From positions 1 to 64,000 of the forward strand of contig CAMAPT010000006.1 in NCBI GenBank assembly GCA_945860225.1: a stretch of 64,000 nt of DNA. The letters run 5' to 3'. Origin of the DNA: Chitinophaga pinensis. GTDB taxonomy: Bacteria; Bacteroidota; Bacteroidia; B-17B0; Aurantibacillaceae. The notes beneath the pieces were generated by a model, which worked only from the letters and a program-made list of their open reading frames with translations, had not been told where the DNA came from and did no database searches. Made by a program: the position numbers and the translations under genes. Positions within the stretch are counted from its first letter, which is position 1. The number at the start of each line of letters is the position of its first letter. Positions 1-9,199 of this stretch are shown here, one piece after another.

Positions 1-495
1 ATTGACCCTGCAAAAGGTACGGCACCATTAGTTGTTAATTTCAGTCCTAATGCAACCCAAGCATCCAATACTTTTGCTTGGAATTTTGGAGATTCGAATA
101 ATAATACATCTATTCTTACAACTCCAAATCATACTTATAACGACCTTGGTAGCTATGTGATTTCCTTGGTTGTTACAAATAATGCCTCACAATGTAAGGA
201 CTCTACTCAATTGACGGTATTAGTGTATGAAAATTCAAGTATTGTCATTCCAAATGTATTTACACCTAATGGTGATGGAGCGAATGATTCATTCAAAATT
301 CATACGGTTGGAATCAACGAATTGACTTGCGAAATTTACAATCGCTGGGGAACAAAATTGTATACGATTAGTGGCCCTAATGACTCATGGGATGGTGCTG
401 AAAATTCAGCTGGAACTTATTTCTTTATTTTAAACGCAAAAGGAATTGATGGGAAAGAATATAACGAAAAAGGATTCCTGACGATGTTTAAATGA
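1..495 (+). CDS. Secreted surface protein, C-terminal part: PKD domain plus T9SS type B sorting domain (5' cut by window)
   Basis: The reading frame is open from base 1, so this is the 3' end of a longer gene. The first ~75 codons read as a PKD domain: GTAPLVVNFSP, then WNFGDS, then HTYNDLGSYVISLVV. The last ~85 residues are a gliding-motility-associated C-terminal domain ([14 protein letters not shown]-like start, [31 protein letters not shown], ending FLTMFK). In Bacteroidota this type B tail directs export through the type IX secretion system to the cell surface. The ATG at 157 lies inside the PKD domain and is not the start. The tail closely resembles that of the next gene, so the two are tandem paralogues at least at their 3' ends. 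Function beyond surface or adhesin-like cannot be stated. Confidence 0.9.
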   Translation: MDPAKGTAPLVVNFSPNATQASNTFAWNFGDSNNNTSILTTPNHTYNDLGSYVISLVVTNNASQCKDSTQLTVLVYENSSIVIPNVFTPNGDGANDSFKIHTVGINELTCEIYNRWGTKLYTISGPNDSWDGAENSAGTYFFILNAKGIDGKEYNEKGFLTMFK

Positions 496-515
496 TAAAA
501 ATCATGTATTCTTGG

Positions 516-550
516 AAAGCGCCCTAAAATTAATTTTAGGGCGCTTTTTT
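516..550 (+). terminator. Rho-independent terminator after the first surface-protein gene
   Basis: A perfect 15-bp inverted repeat (aaagcgccctaaaat, two-base centre, attttagggcgcttt) is followed directly by a T run. It sits 20 bases past the stop codon. Confidence 0.9.
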
Positions 551-746
551 TGATATATACTATTTGTTAATTTGGCTTTTAAAGCATTTGAATTTCAATC
601 CAAATTTTTGTTTATTAAATTTTTATCTATACATTGTGTGCGCTATTTTTAAAAAACCATGATTTTTGACATCATTTATCATAAAATCGATGTAAAATAA
701 TATAAAGTATTTAGTCTCTTTTTCTGAAAAATAAATCAATTTAACA

Positions 747-3700
747 ATGAAATCTATCCTATTATTAAAAATGAACAAAAGCCTTTTATCAAAAAACACC
801 CTTTTGTTATTATTTTTTCTTTGTTTCAATTTTATAGCTTTTGCGCAAAGCCCATGCGATTGCTCTCAAGTAAGTAGTTCTGCAAATCCCTGTCCAACTC
901 CAACATTATATCCATCGTTAAATTCCGCAGTAAATGCTCCTGTTAACGGTACAGTATTTTCTCCGGCATTGTCATTTTCGACTACTAGTCAAACCTACAC
1001 ATTTTGCACTAGATTTACAGTCCCTACGGGCATAACATCTATTGGGGTAGTAAATTTTACAACAGCAGAAGATTTAATTTCATTTCCAAAACAAAACGTG
1101 AACTTTACACGAACAGCTTGGACAGCTTATGAAATAACCGGATGCACAAGTCCAATTATTGGAGCAGTTCAAACAACTACAGCTGGTGGTGCTGCTGTTT
1201 TTTCCGTAACACCAGGAAAAACTTATAAATTTTGTGTTACCGTAAAAGCAAGTACCAATAATCCCAATGGCATCGTTTCATCAACAGAATTTTATATGTA
1301 CAATGCAACGCCTGCTTCTACTGGTTGCAGTACTTGTAACAACGCCTCTTGCCCTGTTGGAAATGTGCCTACCTATGAGGATAGATGGCCATTTGGCGAT
1401 AACCCTCCTTGCTCAATACAATCTGCTTCACTAAATTTAAATTGCCCAGGTGTGGGTGCTAAAAACTGTAATACAGGTCTAAGTATTACCGGCACTTATA
1501 CAACTTTTCAAATAGTTAAGGCAGATGCTCAAGGTTTTTTAGGCACTTACGTGCAGGACGTAAGAACATCATCTGCCACAAATCCTTTCACTGTAACATC
1601 TAAACTTTATGCTAGCTGTGGAGGGTCGGTTATTCCAACTTCTAATTTCAACACACTAACCGGAACCACAGACAATGTTCACAACCGACCAGGATCAGTT
1701 GGCGCTTGGAATCCTGAATGGTCTAATTTAACACCAAATGGCACTTACACATTACAAACCATATTTAATATAGGAGCGCAAACACTTACAAATTATTGTA
1801 TGGATTACTATGGTAAAGTGGTGTCGGCGTCTGTTACTCCATGTGGTACAGTGGGATTTGATTGGAAATCGCCACAAACCAATACTCCTCCAGCAAATAA
1901 TAAATTTACTACTTGTCAAAATACCGACTATGAATTAAAAGCAAATATAAAGGCTACAGCCGTGGAATTCATTGCTCCTGGTATTGGTATTGATGATGGA
2001 GGCACCATTTCGTTTTCAAAAATTGAAATTGCGGAAGGTGCTGGTGCTGCTTATGTAAATGCAGCAACAACAGTAAACTTTACATATCTTGCTCCAAGTT
2101 ATGAATATAAATTTCGATTAACAGGAAGTGGTACAGGCACTGTATCATTAATTGATCATGCGACGGGTACTGTTTTATATTCAGGTGCCTTTACCTCAGG
2201 GATGGTTGTAACAATTGCCCCTGGAACTATAAAAGGGACAGCAACGTTTTCGGGTCCAGGAGTATCCAATTATAAATTAAATTCTGCTACCTATTTAGCA
2301 TCAGGCTATGCCATCTTTAACCCAAGTGTCGCCGGAAATGGTGTGCATACAATTACTTATAAATGGAATAATAGTAATGGCGATTGTGGCACAGCCATCA
2401 AAACCGTTACTGTTTCAGGATGCTCAACACCGCCAGCTACAATAACAGCTTGTGGCACATGTTCTACCCCAAGCTGTCCAATTGGGAATGTTCCAACTTA
2501 TAAAGATAGGGATCCTGCTAATCCATCAGATCCAACTTATGTGTGTGTACCAGACCCAAATAGAAACTGTCCAGGTTTAGGTGCCACAAATTGTAATACA
2601 GGTCTTATCGTGACAGGCACTTATACAACTTACCAAACAGTAAAAGCGGATGCAAACGGATTTCTAGGAGCTTATGTTCAAGGCTCAAAAACTCTCCCAT
2701 TTTCAGAAAGTTACACTATTACCTCAAACTTATATAGTCAAGGTAGTTGTGGTAATTCGCCGATTACACCATTAAAATTTGGAACAGGAACAGGTTCAAA
2801 TAACAACGTCTACTTGCGATCAGGACTTCAAGGTTCGTGGAATCCTGAATGGTCAAATTTGACGCCAAACGGAACATATATACTACAAACAATTTTTAAG
2901 TTGGGATCAGGCACTGAATTATTAGAGTATTGCATGGACTATTATGGAAAAATAGTATCAACTCCTACAGTTTCTTGTCAAACTTATAGTATTCAAATGT
3001 ATAGTGACATCGCATTAAATACTACAACTGTTCAAAATACATTCAATTGCTCAGATCCAAAAGTATATTTAGGCCCTAAAACGTTCCCTTCAACAAGTGA
3101 TTTTAATTCTGGGATGCCTTATCCGGCTATAAAAATTGTTATTACACCAATAACAGGTAATGGTAATGCTCTTGTTGTCAATCGTTATGACAAAAATAAT
3201 TTATCAGCAATTGTTGAAAAACTTAGTCCTTCGGCAAATGGCTCTGATTACATAGTACTGAATTTTTTCTTAAGACCTGGAGGTTGTTATTATGCTTTAG
3301 ATAAAACAAACACTAACTCTGGGACCTATTCTTATGTGATTACTGATGTTATAACAGGAGCAGTTTTAAGTACTGGTACGTGGACAATTACAAGCGGAGC
3401 CGAGTCTGCTAAATCAATTTTAATCATTCCTTCGGGTACATCTAGTTATACAGGACCAGGAGTATTTAATGGTTTAGTGCCAAATGTAGCTACAGGTGAA
3501 GATTTTACAGACGATAGGGGTCTTGGTTATTTTGATCCCTCAAAAGCAGGACCAGGAAACCACACAATTACCTATTCTTGGAATAATGGTGCTACTTGTT
3601 CATTAACTTCTACAATGGCAGTGACTGTTTTAGGTCCAACTGTGTCTGTAACAAGTGCCTCAGTATGCCCAGGTAATAGCGCCGTTTTGACCGCATCAGG

Positions 3701-5330
3701 AGCAACAAGTTATACTTGGAATACTGGAGCAACATCATCTACTGTAAGTGTTTCCCCGTCATCTACTACAAATTATACCGTTGTTGGAGGGGGAAGTGGT
3801 TGTACGTCTACCAAAATAGCAACCGTAACGCTTAATGCAACACCAACAACTACCGCCACAACAACCGGTTCATTAACTTGTTCTACAAATACCGTTCAGT
3901 TAAGTTCCACATTATCTGGTTTAACTTATACTTGGACAGCGCCATCAGGAGGCTCAGTATCATCAACAAACGCACAATCTACCACTGCATCATTAGCAGC
4001 AGGTATTTATACACTTTCTGTTAAAAATAGTGCAGGCTGTGTTTACACTACCACAACATCAGTTGCACAAAATACAACAACACCATCTTTATCGGCAGGC
4101 CCTAGTGGTACTTTAACCTGTGGTACTAAATCTATTACACTCTCAGGAAGCATTTCTTCACCTACCAATGCCTCATTGAGTTGGGCTGGGCAAAATGTAT
4201 GTGGTTCCGTTTCCTCAGCAACCTCTACAGCCTGTGCGGCCGGAATATACACACTTACGGCCACTAGCCCTATAAACGGCTGTAAATCAACCTCTACTGT
4301 CGAAGTTTTTTCTGATGCCAGCGTGCCAACAGTGACGATTTCGTCTGCAACTTTAGAATTAGATTGTAATAAACCTACTCAAACAGCAACCATTACTAGT
4401 ACCTCAACAGGGTTGACTTACAGTTGGAATCCATCACCAGCCTCAGGTGGTAGCGCAGCAATTGCTTCATTTTCTAACTCAACTACTTACACCTGTGTCG
4501 TTACAAACAGTATTAGTTGTAGCACTGATGTCAAAGTAACTGTAACCAGTAATACAACCGTACCTACTACTTCCATCACTGTATTAGGAGATTTAACTTG
4601 TGTACCAGGTTCAAGCGTTAATTTAAATGCAGTCAATAACTTTACGACTGCCTTAAATTATACTTGGACAGCGCCATCAATCGGTAGTATATTAACAAAT
4701 GTAAATACAACAACAGTGGCTGTTAACTCAGCCGGAAGCTATAGCTTATCGGTCGTCAATCCTGCAAATGGTTGCTCTTATACATCTACTGCTGTAGTCA
4801 ATTCGAATACGGCAACACCTACTATTTTATTCTCAGCTAACCCAATGTCTGGTACAGCACCATTAGAAGTAAATTTCACAAACCAAAGTTCAGGAGCAAC
4901 CGATTATTCATGGAATTTTGGTAACAATTCAACTTTGACAACGACGCAAACCATTAATCCTGCCTCCACATTCACTACAGTAGGAACCTACACGGTCGAA
5001 TTGAATGGAACAGATGCGGTTTCTGGATGCCAATCTTCATACCGATTAATCATTGAGGTTATAGAAGGATCTAGTTTAGAAGTACCAAACGTATTTACAC
5101 CAAATGAAGATGGAGCGAATGATGTATTTAAAATTATCTGCACAGGCATTACAGAACTTAGCTGTGAAATTTATAACCGATGGGGAACAAAAGTATATGA
5201 AATCACATCAGCCGGTGATTCATGGGACGGAGCTGAAAACTCGGCAGGAACCTATTTTTATATTTTAAATGCAAAAGGTAAAGATGCAAAAGAATACAGC
5301 TCGAAAGGCTTTATAACAATGTTTAAATAA
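747..5330 (+). CDS. Large repetitive secreted surface protein with PKD domain and T9SS type B sorting domain (1527 aa)
   Basis: Signal peptide at residues 1-34, ending FIAFAQ; the ATG at 771 (MNKSLLSKN...) is an equally good start giving a shorter signal. Residues ~192-560 and ~568-963 form a two-copy super-repeat. Each copy begins with a Cys-rich C-x2-C/SCP(V/I)GNVPTY segment, runs through [13 protein letters not shown] and CMDYYGK, and ends with a GPGV...HTITY.WNN segment. Residues ~965-1355 are about five Ig-like repeats rich in Thr/Ser with paired Cys. Residues ~1360-1437 are a PKD domain and ~1443-1527 the gliding-motility-associated C-terminal domain ending GFITMFK. The expected role is a cell-surface or adhesin-like protein exported by T9SS; ligand unknown. 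It is a tandem paralogue of the upstream partial gene in the PKD and tail. A strong terminator follows. Confidence 0.9.
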   Translation: MKSILLLKMNKSLLSKNTLLLLFFLCFNFIAFAQSPCDCSQVSSSANPCPTPTLYPSLNSAVNAPVNGTVFSPALSFSTTSQTYTFCTRFTVPTGITSIGVVNFTTAEDLISFPKQNVNFTRTAWTAYEITGCTSPIIGAVQTTTAGGAAVFSVTPGKTYKFCVTVKASTNNPNGIVSSTEFYMYNATPASTGCSTCNNASCPVGNVPTYEDRWPFGDNPPCSIQSASLNLNCPGVGAKNCNTGLSITGTYTTFQIVKADAQGFLGTYVQDVRTSSATNPFTVTSKLYASCGGSVIPTSNFNTLTGTTDNVHNRPGSVGAWNPEWSNLTPNGTYTLQTIFNIGAQTLTNYCMDYYGKVVSASVTPCGTVGFDWKSPQTNTPPANNKFTTCQNTDYELKANIKATAVEFIAPGIGIDDGGTISFSKIEIAEGAGAAYVNAATTVNFTYLAPSYEYKFRLTGSGTGTVSLIDHATGTVLYSGAFTSGMVVTIAPGTIKGTATFSGPGVSNYKLNSATYLASGYAIFNPSVAGNGVHTITYKWNNSNGDCGTAIKTVTVSGCSTPPATITACGTCSTPSCPIGNVPTYKDRDPANPSDPTYVCVPDPNRNCPGLGATNCNTGLIVTGTYTTYQTVKADANGFLGAYVQGSKTLPFSESYTITSNLYSQGSCGNSPITPLKFGTGTGSNNNVYLRSGLQGSWNPEWSNLTPNGTYILQTIFKLGSGTELLEYCMDYYGKIVSTPTVSCQTYSIQMYSDIALNTTTVQNTFNCSDPKVYLGPKTFPSTSDFNSGMPYPAIKIVITPITGNGNALVVNRYDKNNLSAIVEKLSPSANGSDYIVLNFFLRPGGCYYALDKTNTNSGTYSYVITDVITGAVLSTGTWTITSGAESAKSILIIPSGTSSYTGPGVFNGLVPNVATGEDFTDDRGLGYFDPSKAGPGNHTITYSWNNGATCSLTSTMAVTVLGPTVSVTSASVCPGNSAVLTASGATSYTWNTGATSSTVSVSPSSTTNYTVVGGGSGCTSTKIATVTLNATPTTTATTTGSLTCSTNTVQLSSTLSGLTYTWTAPSGGSVSSTNAQSTTASLAAGIYTLSVKNSAGCVYTTTTSVAQNTTTPSLSAGPSGTLTCGTKSITLSGSISSPTNASLSWAGQNVCGSVSSATSTACAAGIYTLTATSPINGCKSTSTVEVFSDASVPTVTISSATLELDCNKPTQTATITSTSTGLTYSWNPSPASGGSAAIASFSNSTTYTCVVTNSISCSTDVKVTVTSNTTVPTTSITVLGDLTCVPGSSVNLNAVNNFTTALNYTWTAPSIGSILTNVNTTTVAVNSAGSYSLSVVNPANGCSYTSTAVVNSNTATPTILFSANPMSGTAPLEVNFTNQSSGATDYSWNFGNNSTLTTTQTINPASTFTTVGTYTVELNGTDAVSGCQSSYRLIIEVIEGSSLEVPNVFTPNEDGANDVFKIICTGITELSCEIYNRWGTKVYEITSAGDSWDGAENSAGTYFYILNAKGKDAKEYSSKGFITMFK

Positions 5331-5351
5331 CTTTACTAAAAATCCTCTTTT

Positions 5352-5386
5352 AAACCCCTTGATATTCCAGCAAGGGGTTTTTTATT
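5352..5386 (+). terminator. Rho-independent terminator after the 1527-aa surface protein
   Basis: Stem aaacccctt / aaggggttt (9 bp, 11-base loop) followed by a T-rich tract. The T tract runs straight into the -7 box assigned to ruvC. Confidence 0.88.
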
Positions 5387-5389
5387 TTT

Positions 5390-5397
5390 TAACTTTA
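5390..5397 (+). promoter_or_regulatory. Putative -7 box of ruvC (TAACTTTA)
   Basis: Matches TAnnTTTG except for the last base and lies 13 bases before the proposed TTG start. No clear -33 TTTG is visible because the upstream bases are the preceding terminator. Confidence 0.4.
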
Positions 5398-5409
5398 CAC
5401 AAAAAAGTT

Positions 5410-5973
5410 TTGGTAACTAACGATAAAATTATTTTAGGCATCGACCCCGGAACCATTGTGATGGGATATGGACTTGTTCATATCAAAAATGGCAAACTAT
5501 CATTAGTAGCTTTAGGAGTTATTAAATTAGATAAATATGACGAACATGCTGATCGGTTAAAAAAAATTTTCGAAAGAGTTATAGGACTTATTGAAGAGTA
5601 CAAGCCGGATGAGTTATCGATAGAAGCTCCCTTTTTTGGAAAAAATGTTCAATCGATGCTCAAATTAGGAAGAGCTCAAGGAGTAGCTATTGCCGCCGCA
5701 TTATCAAAAAATATTCCGATGACAGAATACTCTCCGAAAAAAATTAAACAATCAATTACCGGAAATGGTAATGCTTCGAAAGAACAAGTAGCTGCGATGT
5801 TGGAAAATTTATTAAACTTTAAAAACGAAGATAAATACTTGGATGCTACTGATGCACTTGGAGCCGCTGTTTGCCATTTTTTTCAAAATAAAAGTACAAC
5901 ATCAGGCCTGAAAAAATCATACTCGGGTTGGGATGCTTTTTTGAAAGATAATCCACAACGAAAAATAAAATAA
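5410..5973 (+). CDS. ruvC: Crossover junction endodeoxyribonuclease RuvC
   Basis: RuvC resolves Holliday junctions during recombination, working with RuvAB. The N-terminus carries the catalytic GIDPGT, followed by the second acidic site in [11 protein letters not shown] and the C-terminal acidic pair in [14 protein letters not shown]. The frame extends upstream to a TTG at 5359, but that codon lies inside the preceding terminator stem. The TTG at 5410 gives [15 protein letters not shown], a family-normal start and a 187-residue protein of usual length. No ATG is available near the start. ruvAB are not in the window. The product call is firm; the exact start is inferred. Confidence 0.93.
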   Translation: MVTNDKIILGIDPGTIVMGYGLVHIKNGKLSLVALGVIKLDKYDEHADRLKKIFERVIGLIEEYKPDELSIEAPFFGKNVQSMLKLGRAQGVAIAAALSKNIPMTEYSPKKIKQSITGNGNASKEQVAAMLENLLNFKNEDKYLDATDALGAAVCHFFQNKSTTSGLKKSYSGWDAFLKDNPQRKIK

Positions 5974-6047
5974 TCCATTCTTTCAAATAAGAACTTAGCA
6001 AACACGTTCGAAACGAAAATATTTATAAAGCTCATCCTTTATAAACT

Positions 6048-6076
6048 TTTGAATTTAATTAATTCTCTTATTTTTG
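6048..6076 (+). promoter_or_regulatory. Bacteroidota-type promoter of pdhA
   Basis: TTTG at 6048-6051, a 17-base spacer, then TATTTTTG at 6069-6076. This fits the TTTG / TAnnTTTG consensus and lies 23 bases before the ATG. Confidence 0.7.
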
Positions 6077-6099
6077 TACATTATTAAATATGAATTTTT

Positions 6100-7110
6100 A
6101 TGGCTAAAACAGCTGAAAAAAAGAATAAGTTTTCTAAAGAGCAATACCTAAAATGGTATGAATCTATGTTATTGATGCGCAAGTTTGAGGAAAAAACTGG
6201 GCAAGTATATGTGCAACAAAAAATAAAAGGATTTTGTCATCTATATATCGGACAAGAAGCGATTGTGGCCGGAACGGTCAGTGCTACAAAAAAAGAGGAT
6301 AAGCATATTACCGCTTATCGTTGTCACGCTCATGCCATCGGACTAGGACTACATCCTAAATACATCATGGCTGAAATGTATGCAAAAAATACAGGTTGCT
6401 GTAAAGGTAAAGGTGGTTCTATGCATATTTTCAGCAAAGAACATAATTTTGTGGGTGGTCACGGAATTGTGGGTGGACAAATTCCATTAGGCGCAGGTAT
6501 TGCATTTGCAGAAAAATATGCTGGTACAGATAGCGTATGTATCTGTTCAATGGGAGATGGTGCCGTTCGTCAAGGCGCATTACATGAAACATTTAATATG
6601 GCTCAAACCTGGAAACTACCGGTTATTTTCATTGTAGAAAATAATATGTATGCCATGGGTACATCTGTTGAACGTACAAGTAATGTTCATGATTTATGGA
6701 AATTAGGTTTAGCTTATGATATGCCATCTAAGGCAGTTGACGGATTAACCGTAGAAGCGGTTCATGAAGCAATGGAAGAAGCAGTAGCTCGTGCACGCCG
6801 TGGCGATGGACCTACATTTTTAGAAATGAAAACGTACCGTTATAAAGGCCACTCAATGAGTGACGCTCAAACATACAGAACAAAAGATGAAGTAAAAGAA
6901 TACCAACAATTAGATCCAATACAAAAGGTATTAAATACTTTAATAACTAATAAATGGATTGATGAAGCTGGTGTTGAAGCCATTGAAAAAAAGGTGAAAG
7001 ACTTGGTAGACGAATCCATAAAATTTGCTGAAGAAAGTCCATATCCTGAAGCAGAAGAATTATACGAAGACGTATACGCAGAACCAAATTACCCTTATAT
7101 ATTGGAATAA
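6100..7110 (+). CDS. pdhA: Pyruvate dehydrogenase E1 component, alpha subunit
   Basis: The alpha subunit of the thiamine-diphosphate-dependent E1 enzyme decarboxylates pyruvate and passes the acetyl group to E2. At 336 residues it has the usual length for heterotetrameric E1 alpha. Visible motifs include GGSMHIF near residue 106, the GDG...E-x-N thiamine-diphosphate motif (CSMGDGAVRQGALHE ... IVENNMYAMGT) and the phosphorylation-loop-like YRYKGHSMSDAQTYR. A consensus promoter precedes it and the E2 gene follows after 74 bases. The beta subunit (pdhB) is not adjacent and must be elsewhere. A branched-chain 2-oxoacid E1 alpha is possible in principle, but the motifs and the E2 neighbour favour pyruvate. 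Confidence 0.93.
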   Translation: MAKTAEKKNKFSKEQYLKWYESMLLMRKFEEKTGQVYVQQKIKGFCHLYIGQEAIVAGTVSATKKEDKHITAYRCHAHAIGLGLHPKYIMAEMYAKNTGCCKGKGGSMHIFSKEHNFVGGHGIVGGQIPLGAGIAFAEKYAGTDSVCICSMGDGAVRQGALHETFNMAQTWKLPVIFIVENNMYAMGTSVERTSNVHDLWKLGLAYDMPSKAVDGLTVEAVHEAMEEAVARARRGDGPTFLEMKTYRYKGHSMSDAQTYRTKDEVKEYQQLDPIQKVLNTLITNKWIDEAGVEAIEKKVKDLVDESIKFAEESPYPEAEELYEDVYAEPNYPYILE

Positions 7111-7125
7111 TAATTTTAGAAATAA

Positions 7126-7158
7126 GATTTTAGATGAAAAATAGCTTTATCTAAAATC
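7126..7158 (+). promoter_or_regulatory. Intercistronic hairpin between pdhA and pdhC
   Basis: Perfect 10-bp inverted repeat gattttagat / atctaaaatc with a 13-base loop. No T run follows, so it is not a normal terminator. It could be an mRNA stabiliser, a processing site or an attenuator. Confidence 0.5.
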
Positions 7159-7161
7159 AAT

Positions 7162-7173
7162 AAATCTTAAATC
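7162..7173 (+). repeat. Pre-start motif AAATCTTAAATC, copy 1 (before pdhC)
   Basis: A 12-base motif 11 bases upstream of the pdhC ATG. The identical 12-mer occurs 12 bases before sucB (46385-46396, minus strand), and a 10/12 variant lies 10 bases before exbD. Function unknown. Confidence 0.5.
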
Positions 7174-7184
7174 TTAATTAAAAA

Positions 7185-8804
7185 ATGGCTGAAATAGTAA
7201 GAATGCCCAAATTAAGTGATACCATGACAGAAGGTGTGGTAGCTAAATGGCACAAAAAAGTGGGAGATAAAGTGAAAAGCGGTGATTTATTAGCCGATAT
7301 TGAAACAGACAAAGCTACTATGGAATTTGAATCGTTTCAAGATGGCGTTTTATTACATATAGGTGTTCAAGAAACAAAAGCAGCTCCGGTTGATGCTGTT
7401 TTAGCTATTTTAGGGAAAGAAGGAGAAGATGTGAGTGGATTATTAACCCAAAGCAACTCTAGCCAACCCACAACAACTCAAAAACAAGATATTTCAGTTA
7501 CTGAATCGCCAAAACAATCAATAACCTCTGTACCATCAGCAATTCCTGCTGGTGTAGAAATTGTACGTATGCCAAAACTGAGTGATACAATGACCGATGG
7601 CGTGGTAGCAAAATGGCATAAAAAAGTAGGAGATAAAGTAAAAAGTGGTGAATTATTAGCTGATATCGAAACGGATAAGGCGACTATGGAATTTGAATCA
7701 TTTCAAGACGGAGTCCTTATTTATATTGGTGTAGAAGAAAAAGGTTCTGCGCCAGTTAACTCCATTTTAGCTATTTTGGGTAAAGGTGGCGAAGATGTGA
7801 ATGCCATTTTAAATTCAGTTGATAATACCCAAAAAACAACGCCTGCTGCAACAAAACCTGAACCCTCTGTTCAAAAAACAGACATTCCTTCTGTTTCTGT
7901 TCATGCAGAACCATCAACTATTGTTTCAAACGATTCAAGAATAAAAGCCTCTCCTTTAGCAAAAGCTTTAGCAAAAGAAAAAGGCATCGATATTGCAAAA
8001 ATTAAAGGGTCGGGTGATAATGGCCGAGTTACAAAAGCTGATATTGAAAACTATCAACCCACACAACAAGCATCTACAAATATTAGTGCAACTAAAGCGG
8101 TTGATTCATTTGTTCCCGGAACTGAAAGTTACAATGATGCACCTATTTCACAGATGCGCAAAACCATTGCTCGACGCTTATTAGAAAGCAAAAATGGAGC
8201 ACCTCATTTTTACTTAACCATTGAGGTAGATATGGATAATGCAATGGCGGCTAGAACTGCTATTAACGGTATTCCGGACACTAAAGTATCTTTTAATGAT
8301 TTAGTGATTAAAGCTTGCGCTGCAGCTTTAAGAAAACATCCAAAAGTAAACACAAGCTGGATGGGTGATAAGATTCGTCAATATGCACACATACACATTG
8401 GTGTTGCCGTAGCAGTTGAAGATGGATTACTAGTGCCTGTAGTTCGTTTTGCAGATCAAAAATCGTTGTCGCAAATTAGTGCTGAAGTCAAAGATTTGGG
8501 TAAACGCGCCAAAGATAAAAAATTGCAACCAGCTGATTGGGAAGGAAATACATTCACAGTATCTAACCTAGGAATGTTTGGCATTGATGAATTTACATCC
8601 ATTATCAATTCTCCTGAATCTTGTATTTTATCAGTAGGAGCCATTAAACAAGTTCCTGTTGTCAAAAACAATCAAGTTGTGCCTGGTAATGTTATGAAAG
8701 TAACTTTAGCTTGCGATCACAGAACCGTTGATGGAGCTACCGGAGCTGCATTCTTGCAAACTTTAAGAATTTACTTAGAAAATCCAGTTACCATTTTGGC
8801 TTGA
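7185..8804 (+). CDS. pdhC: Pyruvate dehydrogenase E2, dihydrolipoyllysine-residue acetyltransferase
   Basis: E2 carries the acetyl group on lipoyl-lysine and transfers it to CoA. The 539-residue protein has two tandem lipoyl domains (residues ~1-78 and ~125-202), each with the lipoylation motif ETDKATMEFE. Pro/Thr/Ala-rich linkers follow, then an E3-binding domain around 253-290 (ASPLAKALAKEKGIDI...GRVTKADI) and the catalytic domain from ~310, with the active site DHRTVDGATGAAFLQ near the C-terminus. The two lipoyl domains are near-copies of each other. It lies downstream of pdhA and is probably co-transcribed, with a hairpin in the gap. The E3 (lpd) gene is not in the window. Confidence 0.95.
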   Translation: MAEIVRMPKLSDTMTEGVVAKWHKKVGDKVKSGDLLADIETDKATMEFESFQDGVLLHIGVQETKAAPVDAVLAILGKEGEDVSGLLTQSNSSQPTTTQKQDISVTESPKQSITSVPSAIPAGVEIVRMPKLSDTMTDGVVAKWHKKVGDKVKSGELLADIETDKATMEFESFQDGVLIYIGVEEKGSAPVNSILAILGKGGEDVNAILNSVDNTQKTTPAATKPEPSVQKTDIPSVSVHAEPSTIVSNDSRIKASPLAKALAKEKGIDIAKIKGSGDNGRVTKADIENYQPTQQASTNISATKAVDSFVPGTESYNDAPISQMRKTIARRLLESKNGAPHFYLTIEVDMDNAMAARTAINGIPDTKVSFNDLVIKACAAALRKHPKVNTSWMGDKIRQYAHIHIGVAVAVEDGLLVPVVRFADQKSLSQISAEVKDLGKRAKDKKLQPADWEGNTFTVSNLGMFGIDEFTSIINSPESCILSVGAIKQVPVVKNNQVVPGNVMKVTLACDHRTVDGATGAAFLQTLRIYLENPVTILA

Positions 8805-8831
8805 TAGGATTGATAATATCAAAAAAAATAG

Positions 8832-8874
8832 AAAAGTTAGGTTTACATTTAATTTAGTAAACCTAACTTTTTTT
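8832..8874 (+). terminator. Rho-independent terminator of the pdhA-pdhC operon
   Basis: Perfect 15-bp stem (aaaagttaggtttac / gtaaacctaactttt, 10-base loop) flanked by A and T runs, 27 bases after the pdhC stop. Confidence 0.9.
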
Positions 8875-8936
8875 AATTAAAGCAATGTTTTCTTTTATTT
8901 ATTCTAACCAATTATCAGTATCAAATTTAATCTATA

Positions 8937-9164
8937 ATGAAAAGAACACCTACTGAGTGGATTAATTTGGCGTTCAGTGCCATTATGATATTAATTACCT
9001 TTATGGGAGCCATTATGTTTTTATTCACCGACCTAATGAGCGACAAAGCTTTTGGTAATAAACGAATTATACTAGGCGTTATTTTCTTATCATACGCTAT
9101 TTATCGTTCATACAGAGTTTACCTTAGCTTAAAGAACGTGGACATTGATACAAAAAACAATTAA
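8937..9164 (+). CDS. Small predicted membrane protein, function unknown
   Basis: A 75-residue protein with two hydrophobic segments (residues ~11-30 and ~44-60) and a charged C-terminal tail (NVDIDTKNN). It stands alone between the pdh terminator and the convergently transcribed aroA, with no clear TAnnTTTG box upstream. I do not recognise the family. Sensible composition, a basic N-terminus (MKRTPTEWINLAF) and the lack of an overlapping gene favour a real gene. Confidence 0.65.
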   Translation: MKRTPTEWINLAFSAIMILITFMGAIMFLFTDLMSDKAFGNKRIILGVIFLSYAIYRSYRVYLSLKNVDIDTKNN

Positions 9165-9199
9165 AAAACAAGTTTCATTCTCCTGGTAAACATAGATTC

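Noticed and set aside
623-829. Minus-strand ORF over the start of the 1527-aa gene
   Set aside because: Low-complexity sequence from AT-rich DNA overlapping a signal peptide and leader; no family features.
5359-5409. Longer RuvC starting at TTG 5359
   Set aside because: The codon lies in the stem of the preceding terminator, and the added residues are unlike RuvC.
7993-8184. Short ORFs inside pdhC and other genes, including 4043-4264 on the minus strand, 45747-45971 and 62596-62784
   Set aside because: They are shadow frames of well-supported genes with no independent features.
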